Positions 52,633 to 61,119 of a DNA stretch of 64,000 nucleotides are shown here, piece after piece; within the stretch, counting starts at the first letter, position 1, and every line of letters begins with the position of its first letter. The position numbers and the translations under genes were made by a program. Location of the stretch: NCBI RefSeq assembly GCF_009696485.1, contig NZ_VULY01000018.1:445001-509000 (forward strand), given 5' to 3'. Source of the DNA: Suipraeoptans intestinalis. GTDB lineage: Bacteria; Bacillota; Clostridia; Lachnospirales; Lachnospiraceae. Under the pieces are notes generated by a model. That model made no database searches. It was not told the origin of the DNA and was given only the letters and a program-made list of their open reading frames with translations.

Positions 52633-53208
52633 ATGAAGCAAAATATATCTTCCCTACAGACGAAAAAACTGATCGCCGAAGCACTGAAAAGCCTGCTTCG
52701 TACAAAGCCTCTGGAGCGCATTACCATCAGTGATATTTCCGATACCTGCGGGATCAACCGCAAGACTTTTTACTACCATTTTCGGGATGTCTATGATCTG
52801 ATCGAATGGATCTTCAAAGAAGAAGCCATCCAGACCATCAAGGACTATACTCTGCATGACGATCCGAAGGGGGCGCTGACCTTTGTCCTGCAGTTTTTAT
52901 CCGATAATGCGCAGATCTGCCGGGGGCTTCTGCAAAGCATGGGGCGCGACCATCTGAGACTCCTGTTGCACAAGGATGTGGCACATCTTTTTTATTCCTT
53001 TATCCGACAGCATTCTCAGGATCTTTCTGTCCCGAAAGAATACAAGGAATTTTTAGCCTGCTACTACGCCGATGCCATTGTAAGCGCGATCCTTACCTGG
53101 TTTGAAAATGGTATGAAGGAGTCTCCCGAGCGGCTGATCCAGTTTCTCGTGCTGACCAATGAGGACTCTATCCAGGCAGCTTTACAGCGTGCCGAAGCAC
53201 TGTTATAA
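52633..53208 (+). CDS. TetR-family regulator
   Basis: 191 residues. N-terminal helix-turn-helix KLIAEALKSLLRTKPLERITISDISDTCGINRKTFYYHFRDVYDLIEWIF is of the DhaS/TetR_C type (C-terminal domain with LSDNAQICRGLL). Probably represses the divergent MMPL/YhgE-like operon through the operator at 52509-52535. ATG at 52633 is used; an upstream TTG lies before the purine-rich site. Confidence 0.88.
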   Translation: MKQNISSLQTKKLIAEALKSLLRTKPLERITISDISDTCGINRKTFYYHFRDVYDLIEWIFKEEAIQTIKDYTLHDDPKGALTFVLQFLSDNAQICRGLLQSMGRDHLRLLLHKDVAHLFYSFIRQHSQDLSVPKEYKEFLACYYADAIVSAILTWFENGMKESPERLIQFLVLTNEDSIQAALQRAEALL

Positions 53209-53222
53209 GGAGGGTATATCAG

Positions 53223-53579
53223 ATGTTGCTTGAAAAACTTTTGTCTCATCCGGGATTTTTATACCAGATCGGACCGTCCTACTATTATCTGGGGAAATGG
53301 ATCTGCTCTCCCTGTACGGATCAGGAGGCCAGCGACTGCCATTTCATGTTCCACATGAATCTGGACAGCCAGGAGCATCCGGAGGCCGCCTATTATTTTC
53401 TCAAGCTAAGAGCCATGTGTGAGTTTGCCCTGGAAGTCCCGTATAATCCGGGCAAGATCCGAAGGGATATGGAGGAGTTCCTGGCGCGCCTGTCTCCTTC
53501 CGATCTGGAACTTCTGACCCGGCAGTTTGAAAAGTTTCAGACAGCCTGGGAGAATTATGGTCAGGAAACCATCCGGTAA
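53223..53579 (+). CDS. Hypothetical 118-residue protein
   Basis: Not recognised. Ribosome site AAGGAGG 9 nt before the ATG and only 14 nt after the TetR stop, so co-transcribed with it. The sequence is aromatic- and acid-rich (YQIGPSYYYLGKWICSPC, HFMFHMNLD), contains a CxxC-like CSPC and ends in a helical segment (LLTRQFEKFQTAWENYG). No signal or membrane helix. The next 330 nt (53580-53906) contain only a terminator. Confidence 0.65.
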   Translation: MLLEKLLSHPGFLYQIGPSYYYLGKWICSPCTDQEASDCHFMFHMNLDSQEHPEAAYYFLKLRAMCEFALEVPYNPGKIRRDMEEFLARLSPSDLELLTRQFEKFQTAWENYGQETIR

Positions 53580-53673
53580 TTTACAAAGAAAGGATCAAAT
53601 CCTGCTGCGTCCGGCCCTGTTTTATGCCCGGTCCGGATCTCGCCAGCCGGCGCCATCTGCTTCTGCACCACAA

Positions 53674-53719
53674 AAAGGATCACACCTGTATCTTCATACA
53701 GATATGATCCCTTTTCTTT
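53674..53719. terminator. Terminator after the TetR operon, possibly shared with asnB
   Basis: AAAGGATCA and TGATCCCTTT form the outer stem, with CTGTAT/ATACAG inside; T-rich on both flanks. Lies between convergent genes. Confidence 0.7.
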
Positions 53720-53906
53720 GCAGATTTCTTTCTTTTGTTTTCTATCAGACAGTCCGCCGTTCCCCGTATACGAGGTGCCATCTTCCGGTCGGTTTCTCTC
53801 CGCTCTCTCCAGCCGATGCCGTGTACCATCTTCTGCTTCTTTCCGTTCTTTGGGTGCCGTAATTATTCTCTGTCTTCTTCACACTTCTATGCATTCTTTT
53901 CTGTTC

Positions 53907-55760
53907 TTATGCACTCTCTTCTATAAAGTAACGCTTGTACCACACCAGGAACACCAGCACGGTGTAGATCTTTCTGGCATGATTGGCATTTCCTTTGTAA
54001 TGTTCATCCAAAATGCGAAGGATTTCTTCCTGTTTAAAAAACTTCCCTGCAAAATCAGAAGCAAAGTATTCTCTGGCGTAGTGGTAGTGCTTTTCCTCTG
54101 TGAACCAGATGCGGATGGGCACCGGGAATCCCTTCTTGGTTCTCTGATACCACTCTTTGGGAATCTTCCCTTTGGAAGCCTCCCGCAGCACAAACTTCGT
54201 CGTTCCATGTGCGATCTTCTGGTCACTTCCGATTCCCTCTGCCACCTTCATCACTTCTTTATCCAGGAAAGGAACCCGAAGCTCCAGAGAGTGCGCCATA
54301 CTCATCTTATCCGCCTTTTGCAGAATATCTCCTTCCATAAACAGTTTCAGATCCAGGAACTGCTTTTTGGTGACATCATCTTTTCCTTTCACCAGTGCAT
54401 AGACCTTATCGGTGATCTCCTTTACCGGAGTCCCTCCCCGGTATGCATCTGTCAAAATCTGCTCTGCCTCTTTTTCTTCAAAGATCAGCGCTTCTCCGAT
54501 GAAAGTCTCTTCTACCGGAAGTCCTGCGCGAAGGAGAGTCGTCTTCCCCTTGAAATTAGGAAGGTGCTTTGCCATCCTGGCGGCTCCCCGCACCAAAAAG
54601 GCCGGGAACTTTTTCAGGAACCTTTGCCCCTGGTCCATATCATACCATTCATATCCACCGAAGATCTCATCTGCCCCTTCTCCGGAAAGAACTACCGTCA
54701 CGCCATTGTCCTTTACCAGCTTCGCCAGAAAATACAGCGGCAGTGTGGACGGATTGGACTGGGGCTCATCCATATGATACTGGATCTCCTCCAGCTTGCC
54801 CATACAGTCATCTCCGGTGATGGTCCGCTTGATGTTTTCAATTCCCAGAATATTTGACAGATCCTCTGCCATGGTGGTCTCATCAAAGCTTTCCTGCTCA
54901 AACCCTACGGAAAACGTCTTGTCCGGCATGAGACACGCCGTAATGTAGCTGGAGTCGATCCCTCCCGAAAGAAAGGATCCCAGCGGCACATCCGAATGTC
55001 TGTGCGCTTTGACAGAATCCTCCACTACCTCCTGGATCCTTTTTACATTTTCTTCCAGGCTTCTGTTTTCGTCTCGGAAATCAGCCTCCCAATACTGCCC
55101 CACAGACAGTGCGCCGTCCTTGTAGGTAAAAAAGTGTCCCGGACGAAGCCGCTTTACCCCTTTGAAAAAAGTCTCCTCCGGCTGGGAGGAATACTGAAAT
55201 GTCAGATAGGGTTTCAGCGCCTTTTCATTGACTTCTTTTTCAAATCCGGGATGCTCCAAAAAGCTTTTGATCTCAGATGCGATCATGAGGCAGGGCTTTT
55301 GCGCCTCCGTATATTCGTACAGATAGTATGGCTTGATCCCGAAGATGTCCCGGGCGCCAAAAGCCTTTTGTTCTTCTTTGTCCCAGATACAAAAAGCAAA
55401 CATCCCTCTTAACTTATGTACGATCTCTTCTCCATACTCTACATATCCGTGGATCAGCACTTCGCTGTCCGTATTGCTTTTAAAATGATAGCCTTTTTGC
55501 TTCAGCTCTTCCCGCAGCTCCAGGTAATTGTAAATCTCTCCGTTAAATACCAGCACCTTTGTCCCGTCTTCACTGTAGAGGGGCTGGCAGCCGGCCTCCG
55601 ACAAATCCAGAATACTCAGTCTGCGAAACCCCAAGGCCGCTTTTTCATCGTAATACATGCCTCCCATATCGGGCCCTCTGTGCACAATACGATCCATCAT
55701 ATTCTGTAAAATTTCTTCTTTTTTTTCTCTCTCATCAAAAAAACCAACAAATCCGCACAT
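53907..55760 (-). CDS. asnB: Asparagine synthase (glutamine-hydrolysing)
   Basis: 617 residues. N-terminal Ntn glutaminase with nucleophile C2 (MCGFVGFF), RRLSILDLS, VFNGEIYNY and DSEVLIHGY. The C-terminal synthetase has the ATP loop LSGGIDSSY and VLSGEGADEIFGGYEWY. Makes asparagine from aspartate and glutamine. AAGGAGAG precedes the ATG. No T-box element is evident in the 140-nt leader. Confidence 0.95.
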   Translation of the reverse strand: MCGFVGFFDEREKKEEILQNMMDRIVHRGPDMGGMYYDEKAALGFRRLSILDLSEAGCQPLYSEDGTKVLVFNGEIYNYLELREELKQKGYHFKSNTDSEVLIHGYVEYGEEIVHKLRGMFAFCIWDKEEQKAFGARDIFGIKPYYLYEYTEAQKPCLMIASEIKSFLEHPGFEKEVNEKALKPYLTFQYSSQPEETFFKGVKRLRPGHFFTYKDGALSVGQYWEADFRDENRSLEENVKRIQEVVEDSVKAHRHSDVPLGSFLSGGIDSSYITACLMPDKTFSVGFEQESFDETTMAEDLSNILGIENIKRTITGDDCMGKLEEIQYHMDEPQSNPSTLPLYFLAKLVKDNGVTVVLSGEGADEIFGGYEWYDMDQGQRFLKKFPAFLVRGAARMAKHLPNFKGKTTLLRAGLPVEETFIGEALIFEEKEAEQILTDAYRGGTPVKEITDKVYALVKGKDDVTKKQFLDLKLFMEGDILQKADKMSMAHSLELRVPFLDKEVMKVAEGIGSDQKIAHGTTKFVLREASKGKIPKEWYQRTKKGFPVPIRIWFTEEKHYHYAREYFASDFAGKFFKQEEILRILDEHYKGNANHARKIYTVLVFLVWYKRYFIEESA

Positions 55761-55902
55761 ATTCTCTCCTTTATTCTCCTATGAGCCCTGCCGACGGTCC
55801 CTAGGACGGATTTTTCGACGGCTCCCGCCGTCTGTCTTTTCGCCTCCGCTTCCTCTGAAAGAAGAAACAGGACGCTCTGTTCCAGAATAAGCATATCGTT
55901 TA

Positions 55903-55927
55903 AGAAAAAATCCTGCCTCGCAGGATT
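55903..55927 (-). terminator. Terminator after tRNA-Trp
   Basis: Stem AATCCTGC (55909-55916) with GCAGGATT (55920-55927), 3-nt loop, followed on the minus strand by TTTTTTCTT. It separates the tRNA from asnB. Confidence 0.85.
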
Positions 55928-55984
55928 CTCCTGAAATAAAAAATACTGGTCATGCATCACAGCATTTCCAGCATCTTTCCAAAA

Positions 55985-56055
55985 CAGGGGATGAGGGAAT
56001 TGAACCCCCGCCAAAGGTTTTGGAGACCCCTATCATACCACTTGACCAATCCCCT
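55985..56055 (-). tRNA. tRNA-Trp (CCA)
   Basis: 71 nt. Acceptor AGGGGAT/ATCCCCT, anticodon loop CTCCAAA giving CCA, T-loop TTCAATT, discriminator G. The anticodon stem contains two G-T pairs, and the D-arm (TTGGTCAAGTGGTATGAT) departs from the usual Trp form, so the fold is slightly irregular. Its own terminator follows. Confidence 0.85.
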
Positions 56056-56267
56056 ACGGCTTGCGTACCTATTACTTATATCACACAGCCAACTTCTTGT
56101 CAAGTATTCTTCTGCTCCAAGCCTGTCTGTTATGGCCTGTGCTTTCTGCTTTCAAATACTGTATCTTCCTGATCCTGCCTAACTGTCATCTGACGGATCT
56201 CTTTTTAAACTACGGTTCTTTTTTATGATATCTATCGGCTCTTTTTCCCGATCCTTTATTCTTTCTC

Positions 56268-56897
56268 TTATTTTGAAACGTTTCTGCGCACCTTCAGCAA
56301 AACTTTTCCAATGGCCAGCACCAGCACCGCTGCCGCTGCCGCTTCCGGAATGCCTGCTGAGACAATCGTCCCCATGATCAATCCCCAGACCGCATTCATC
56401 CCTACTTCCCGCACACTGGCATACTCTTTGGCAAACAGCAGGTAAATGCTGCCCATTACTAGAATGGTATTGACCATAGATCCTGCAAACCCAATTACCG
56501 GAAGTGCGATCTCCTGTCTGATCTTCGTTCTGGACAGCAAGACCCAAAGCCATCCTGCCGCGATCCCGATCAGGCACCGACAGCCCACGGAAACCCAGAT
56601 CGCCTTACATGCTCCCGGCAGCCCCGTGGTACTAAGAAACGGGGAAAACGCAAAGGATACCAGGGTAGGTGCCATGGTGTTGCTGATCAGGGAGCAAAGC
56701 CCAAATACCCCGCCCAGGATCCCTCCTGCCAGAGGCCCAAATAAAATACCGCCTAAAATTACCGGAATGTGTACGGTTGTCGCCTTGATCACAGGAAGCT
56801 GGATCATCCCCAGAGGCGTATTCGCCAGCAAGATAATGATCGCCGCCAAAAGTGCAACACCGGCCATCCAACGTGTGTCTTTCTTTTCTCTCTTCAT
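56268..56897 (-). CDS. ECF transporter S component
   Basis: 209 residues, about six helices. ECF S features: VALLAAIIILLANTPLG near the start, KATTVHIPVILGGILFGPLAGGILGGVFGLCSLISN. The vitamin cannot be read; no riboswitch was seen upstream. ATG at 56897 follows AAGGAGG; the longer frame covers the promoter. No energising ECF genes are nearby, so a shared (group II) ECF module is assumed. Confidence 0.82.
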   Translation of the reverse strand: MKREKKDTRWMAGVALLAAIIILLANTPLGMIQLPVIKATTVHIPVILGGILFGPLAGGILGGVFGLCSLISNTMAPTLVSFAFSPFLSTTGLPGACKAIWVSVGCRCLIGIAAGWLWVLLSRTKIRQEIALPVIGFAGSMVNTILVMGSIYLLFAKEYASVREVGMNAVWGLIMGTIVSAGIPEAAAAAVLVLAIGKVLLKVRRNVSK

Positions 56898-57006
56898 TTT
56901 TTCCTCCTTGTTATCATTCTCATCTTCTGAGATACAATACAAATGTCGGTTTATTATATCACTTTCCGGAAAGGATAGAAAGATTTTGAATGGAAAAAGA
57001 GGAAAA

Positions 57007-57777
57007 TTACAGCGGCTTTTTGTTAAACAGGGGAATGCTGACAGCAATGCAGATCACACTCATTGCCGCGGTGATGATCAGCGGTATGATGTATGTTTCT
57101 GTTTCCGCCGTACCATAGATCAACGAATTTCCGTCCATCAGAAGCGTCGGCAAATATTTTTTTACGCCAGGCAGCAGCCCCAGCAAATATGATCCGAAGA
57201 CGATACCGCCTGTGGCAGCAAGCACACCTGTATTTGCGTCCAGAACAGTGGAGAATACGATCATCAGTGAAATGATCCACATCCCGAACCCCCACCAACA
57301 CACCACGGAAAGCAACATGTTCTGCACCACAGAATTATCCCAGAAATATGCATTGTATCCATAAGTGATTCCAAAGCAGATCCAATAGCAGACTGTCCAA
57401 AGAGTACCCAGCATGATCGTTTTGGAAGCAACCACCTTATAGCGTTCCAGCCCTTTTGTCAGAGACAGCACCAGCGTACCCGTTTGGTATTCTCTGGTGA
57501 AGATACTGCTTTCCAAAAGAACAAAGGAAATAAGGGCTATTGGCATATTCCTGAAAAACTGCCCCCAGGAATCCATAGCACTCACGGTTACGGTTGTAAC
57601 AGCCATACCAATTTCCGCAAGAGAATCCGACGACATCTCAAGCAGCCACGGTGTTAATTTTGCAACGGCAGGATTCATAATGCCGAACAGAACAAACAAG
57701 ATGCCAAGAAGGATCACCCTGCCGGAACGAAGCTGTTCCTTTAACTCTTTTTTTATAAAGGCCAGAAGTGCTTTCAT
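57007..57777 (-). CDS. ABC-2 type permease
   Basis: 256 residues, six predicted helices. MKALLAFIKKELKEQLRSGRVILL and SIFTREYQTGTLVLSLTKGLERYKVVASK are typical of ABC-2 permeases. Start overlaps the ATPase gene stop by 4 nt. Last gene of the MerR operon. Substrate unknown. Confidence 0.88.
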   Translation of the reverse strand: MKALLAFIKKELKEQLRSGRVILLGILFVLFGIMNPAVAKLTPWLLEMSSDSLAEIGMAVTTVTVSAMDSWGQFFRNMPIALISFVLLESSIFTREYQTGTLVLSLTKGLERYKVVASKTIMLGTLWTVCYWICFGITYGYNAYFWDNSVVQNMLLSVVCWWGFGMWIISLMIVFSTVLDANTGVLAATGGIVFGSYLLGLLPGVKKYLPTLLMDGNSLIYGTAETETYIIPLIITAAMSVICIAVSIPLFNKKPL

Positions 57778-58673
57778 TTTTCGATCACCTCCATAAATAA
57801 AGATTCAAGGGTTGGTTCCATCCGTTCCCATTTCAAAAGGGGGATACGTTTCTCTGCTATAAAGCGCAGTATATCAAACACGGCGTAATCTCTTTCGTAA
57901 AAAGATACCCGGGTGCTGCTAATTTTCCGCATATTGGGAAAAGACTGTTGAAAAAGATTTATATCTGTTTCTTCTTTTGTTTCTATGGAATACTCTTCCC
58001 CGCGGTATTTTGCCTTAACATCGGCAAGCTTCCCCTGAATACTTACGGACCCGTTATGAAGAACAGCTACATCTGTACATATGCGCTCCACATCCGATAA
58101 AATATGGGTAGAAAACAAAACCGTTGTCCGCTTTCTTACAGCAAGAAGAATCTCCAGTATTTCTTTTCTTCCTACAGGATCAAGGGCGGAAGTAGGCTCA
58201 TCACAGATCAGCAGCGCCGGATGATTCAACAACGCCTGTGCAATTCCCAGCCGCTGCTTCATTCCCCTTGAAAATCCTTTTATGCGGTGTGTTTCACTGT
58301 CAAGTCCCACCAGCTTCAGCAGATCTTTACAACGTTTCTCCTTCTCTGTTTTTTTCAGCCCGGTGATTTCACCGCAGAACAAAAGATATTCCCGGGCAGT
58401 CATAAACGGATAAAACTCCGGTACATCGGGAAGATAACCGATATAGCGGTTTGTTCCTGTCTGTCCGTAAACAACCTTTTCTCCACCAACCAAGATCTCT
58501 CCTGCATCTGCTTTTAGAAGCCCCAGTATCGTTTTCATCGTCGTTGTTTTGCCGGCGCCGTTTTTCCCGATAAATCCAAAGATACTGTGTTCTGGCACCG
58601 CCAGGTTCAGCCCTTTCAGCACCTCCTTGTCACCAAACCGTTTGTACAGACCGGCGATGCGCAGAAGATTCAT
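57774..58673 (-). CDS. ABC transporter ATPase
   Basis: 299 residues. Walker A GKNGAGKTT, signature FSRGMKQRLGIAQA (SRGMK-type), Walker B LLICDEPTSALD, H-loop FSTHIL. A C-terminal extension of about 80 residues is typical of drug/bacteriocin-type ABC-2 ATPases. ATG at 58673 shares its A with the upstream stop (TGATG) and has GGAGG upstream. Confidence 0.92.
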   Translation of the reverse strand: MNLLRIAGLYKRFGDKEVLKGLNLAVPEHSIFGFIGKNGAGKTTTMKTILGLLKADAGEILVGGEKVVYGQTGTNRYIGYLPDVPEFYPFMTAREYLLFCGEITGLKKTEKEKRCKDLLKLVGLDSETHRIKGFSRGMKQRLGIAQALLNHPALLICDEPTSALDPVGRKEILEILLAVRKRTTVLFSTHILSDVERICTDVAVLHNGSVSIQGKLADVKAKYRGEEYSIETKEETDINLFQQSFPNMRKISSTRVSFYERDYAVFDILRFIAEKRIPLLKWERMEPTLESLFMEVIEK

Positions 58674-58876
58674 CACGCATCCTCCTTTCCAAACAGGAAA
58701 TAAAGGACCGGTCCGACAAAGCTCATCAGCACAACGGTAACAACAAGCCACCATGTGCGATTCCCCCGCTTATATGTATTGTGTGTCAAAATGTGATACA
58801 GCGTATAAGCCAGCAGTGTAAACTGTGCAATAATAAGTGGAATTAAAAACGGAAGATATTCCATGATCCTATTCAT
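58673..58876 (-). CDS. PLDc_N-domain small membrane protein
   Basis: 67 residues, two helices (about 8-29 and 43-62) with a short loop containing NRTWWLVVTVVLMSFVGPVLYFLFGKE, the PLDc_N (cardiolipin synthase N-terminal-like) pattern. Such proteins are often encoded with ABC-2 transporters and may be accessory subunits. Start ATG at 58876 with AGGAG 8 nt upstream overlaps the MerR gene end; the 3' end overlaps the ATPase start. Confidence 0.8.
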   Translation of the reverse strand: MNRIMEYLPFLIPLIIAQFTLLAYTLYHILTHNTYKRGNRTWWLVVTVVLMSFVGPVLYFLFGKEDA

Positions 58877-59600
58877 CCCTCTTCTCCTTTCCATAAACTT
58901 CTACACAAAAGCCGTGATGTCCGCAGCAGGTACAGGTCAGCTTTCGGAGTGTCGGCGTATGCTTTGCAAAAAGCACTTCTTTCAAATTGGGTCTGAACAC
59001 GTTATGGCACTGCGGGCAGATGTACGCAACCCGCTTAAAGTAAAAGACCGACACCCAGACTGCATAGGGGATCGCCAACATAGCCCATACGACAAGAGGC
59101 CACCATATTCTTGAACCGATCAGCAAGATCACCGCTATCCACTGGGCGATGCAAAGGGGAAGCCCCGTAATCATCAGAATGGCGTGAAGCTGCTTTAGTT
59201 TTTTTCTATGTTCCATCGCATATGCTATGTCTCCTATAGATTCAACGGAGAAATTTTCTACACTTTTCAATTCTCGCCGGATCCCGTCGATTAATTCTAG
59301 TTTTGCTCTGCGGTCATTTACTTCTGTTTCAAGACATTTCGCCTGCTGCTCCAGTAAAACGGAGATGGTGCCGCCCGGATTTTTCTCTGAAAGCAGCTCT
59401 CCAATGCTGTTGATGGATAGTCCTGCATCGCGGAGAAAGCAAATAATCTTCATTTGCTTTAGATCCTGTTCAGAGTAGAGCCTGCGCCCGCTTTCAGAGA
59501 ATTCGCTGGGAATGAGAATATTTCTGGAATCATAGTACTGTACCGTCCGAACCGATACGCCACAGAGCTTTGCAATTTCTCCTGTTGTATATTTGGGCAT
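58869..59600 (-). CDS. Membrane-anchored MerR-family regulator with zinc-ribbon tail
   Basis: 243 residues. MerR DNA-binding domain at the N-terminus (TTGEIAKLCGVSVRTVQYYDSRNIL, 5-29), a coiled-coil linker (about 78-130), two hydrophobic helices (about 139-161, 167-188) and a C-terminal cysteine cluster C195-x2-C198, C223, C225, C226, C232, like a zinc ribbon. So the regulator appears membrane-bound with a cytoplasmic or external metal-binding end. First gene of the ABC operon. Confidence 0.87.
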   Translation of the reverse strand: MPKYTTGEIAKLCGVSVRTVQYYDSRNILIPSEFSESGRRLYSEQDLKQMKIICFLRDAGLSINSIGELLSEKNPGGTISVLLEQQAKCLETEVNDRRAKLELIDGIRRELKSVENFSVESIGDIAYAMEHRKKLKQLHAILMITGLPLCIAQWIAVILLIGSRIWWPLVVWAMLAIPYAVWVSVFYFKRVAYICPQCHNVFRPNLKEVLFAKHTPTLRKLTCTCCGHHGFCVEVYGKEKRDE

Positions 59601-59624
59601 AGCTTTTCCCTCCTTTCGCTGCTT

Positions 59625-59655
59625 ATTTTACAACATGACGCAGCGTCACAAGCAA
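59625..59655 (-). promoter_or_regulatory. MerR-type promoter with 19-bp spacer
   Basis: Minus strand TTGCTT (59650-59655), 19-nt spacer, TAAAAT (59625-59630). The spacer holds the perfect palindrome TGACGCAGCGTCA (59636-59648). The long spacer with a centred palindrome is the classic MerR-activated layout. Confidence 0.75.
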
Positions 59656-59800
59656 TCCCTTATGCAAGGAATTTTTTTCAAAACAGGTGTATTTCTTTCT
59701 ACAAGAAACTTTTTGATTTACTGAAATTCTATACAGTTGTGTCCCTGATCCATATCTGTACATCTTAGGAACCACAAATCTGCCGGAAGCCTTCCTCGCT

Positions 59801-60004
59801 TTAACCGACCTTCCTTTCAATTATTGTCCCTCCACTTTTTCCATCTACCCAACCCCAATTCCTAGTCAGGTCTTTCAGGGAACCGACCCTGCCACAAACG
59901 AGAACTGCCATTGCTGTGTATCTCCGCTCTACTCCGGCCGGGTCTTTCTCACCGACACGACTCGACATGAAAATACTACCGTTTATTATTTTTACGATTG
60001 CCAT
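59801..60004 (-). CDS. Hypothetical 67-residue ORF
   Basis: Not recognised. AGGAAGGA lies just before the ATG. The product opens MAIVKIINGSIFMSSRVGEK and is basic. The opening recalls some mobilisation proteins but nothing later supports that. A second minus frame (59623-59820) continues from it with overlap, which could reflect a frameshifted longer gene. Codon use is unlike the housekeeping genes. Confidence 0.3.
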   Translation of the reverse strand: MAIVKIINGSIFMSSRVGEKDPAGVERRYTAMAVLVCGRVGSLKDLTRNWGWVDGKSGGTIIERKVG

Positions 60005-60047
60005 ATTCCTTCCTAAAAATACCACTCAATCTTTAGACTGGGTGGTA

Positions 60048-60314
60048 TTATACAACAGCTTTTAACGCCTTTTCGTATTCAATTTTCAACTGTCGCTTAA
60101 ACTCCTCGATTTCCTCCGGAGTCATGCCGGGTTCTGCTGTTGCGCATATCCACGGAGTTTCATCTGTTAATATCTCTGTGGCTTTCGGCTGATCCTTGTA
60201 CATTTCATCGTAATCATCCACCAATGCATTCTCTAGGATAACGGAAAATTCGTATATATCATCCGGTGTGTTTTCCAGGAAGTCTTTGATGTAATGCATT
60301 ATTTTTTCAAACAT
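60048..60314 (-). CDS. Hypothetical acidic 88-residue protein
   Basis: Not recognised. AAAGGAGG upstream of the ATG is good. The sequence is acidic and helical (FLENTPDDIYEFSVILENALVDDYDEMYKDQPKA) with a conserved-looking EPGMTPEEIEEFKRQLKIEYEKAL tail. No membrane or signal segment. It lies in a small accessory patch between the MerR operon and tRNA-Arg. Confidence 0.6.
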   Translation of the reverse strand: MFEKIMHYIKDFLENTPDDIYEFSVILENALVDDYDEMYKDQPKATEILTDETPWICATAEPGMTPEEIEEFKRQLKIEYEKALKAVV

Positions 60315-60406
60315 CCTTCCATCCCTCCTTTGTCTCTTTTGCTCTGATGATCGTCACAACCTTTTCGCTTTCTCTGCTTTTCACGGCAGCAAGTTGACAT
60401 TTTCTG

Positions 60407-60505
60407 TCAATGTAGACCAGTTGCTTTTTCCTCTTTGTCGTCAGGCTCTCCTTTTAAAAGATTTATCAATTCCTTTTCTGATATGTCAGTATACTCAGAT
60501 TTGTT
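60407..60505 (-). pseudogene. Possible C-terminal gene fragment
   Basis: A minus-strand open stretch reads NKSEYTDISEKELINLLKGEP and then a DDKEEKATGLH tail before a TGA at 60407-60409. It has protein-like character but no start, and a stop lies just upstream. May be the remains of a lost gene. Confidence 0.3.
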
Positions 60506-60659
60506 TCACCGTGGCAATCGGCTTGAAAAACAGATGATGGGAGTCCAGCATGAAACAAATAAGGACCTCTCCAGAACTGATCTAGCAAATCTTGAGCTAA
60601 CTGACGAAGAATTAAAAATGGTTATGGAATATGCTACATTTATTAAATCGAAAACATAG
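60483..60659 (+). CDS. Doubtful 58-residue ORF
   Basis: Not recognised. The C-terminal part (DLANLELTDEELKMVMEYATF) looks like a helical protein tail, but no ribosome site precedes the ATG at 60483 or those at 60531/60534. It partly opposes the fragment at 60407-60505. Confidence 0.25.
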   Translation: MSVYSDLFHRGNRLEKQMMGVQHETNKDLSRTDLANLELTDEELKMVMEYATFIKSKT

Positions 60660-60748
60660 GAAAAATAAGGAATAAGTTAGGTTTCATGTTGCATTTCGTG
60701 TTGCATATCTGTCTAAAATACGACTTTTTCCCCCATTTATAAGAAATA

Positions 60749-60798
60749 TTCCTAAAAACAAAAACAGCGCAAACCCCTGATTTACAAGGATTTGCGCT
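60749..60798 (-). terminator. Terminator after tRNA-Arg/Leu pair
   Basis: AGCGCAAA (60766-60773) with TTTGCGCT (60791-60798); on the minus strand GTTTTTGTTTTT follows. 23 nt past the tRNA-Arg 3' end. Confidence 0.8.
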
Positions 60799-60820
60799 AC
60801 TTTCCGGCTTAGAGCCACAG

Positions 60821-60894
60821 CGTGGGCGAGAAGATTCGAACTCCCGACCTTTTGGTCCGTAGCCAAACGCTCTATCCAGCTGAGCTACGCCCAC
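60821..60894 (-). tRNA. tRNA-Arg (ACG)
   Basis: 74 nt. Acceptor GTGGGCG/CGCCCAC, anticodon loop CTACGGA giving ACG (read as ICG after deamination), T-loop GAGTTCGAATC, discriminator G. CCA is not encoded. Confidence 0.95.
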
Positions 60895-60941
60895 ACAATC
60901 ATCTTTTTTACGACCTGAACCTGTTCCATGTCGCAAAAAAG

Positions 60942-61024
60942 TGCGGAGAAAGGGACTTGAACCCTCACAGGATTGCTCCCACTAGAACCTGAATCTAGCG
61001 CGTCTGCCATTCCGCCATCTCCGC
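60942..61024 (-). tRNA. tRNA-Leu (CAG)
   Basis: 83-nt class II tRNA with variable arm. Acceptor GCGGAGA/TCTCCGC, anticodon loop TTCAGGT giving CAG, discriminator A. Lies 47 nt upstream of tRNA-Arg on the same strand. Confidence 0.93.
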
Positions 61025-61119
61025 TGACAAAGGTTATCCTACCACAAACTTTTCCTTTTTGCAACAATTTTTTATTGATAATTTTTACATGATACTTTTT
61101 AATTTTTCTGACATAGCTC

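Noticed and set aside
55761..55900. T-box riboswitch in the asnB leader
   Set aside because: No GGGTGG-type T-box sequence or antiterminator pairing was found; the terminator present belongs to tRNA-Trp.
59801..60004. Relaxase N-terminus
   Set aside because: Only the first eight residues are reminiscent; no relaxase histidine motif or catalytic tyrosine region follows.
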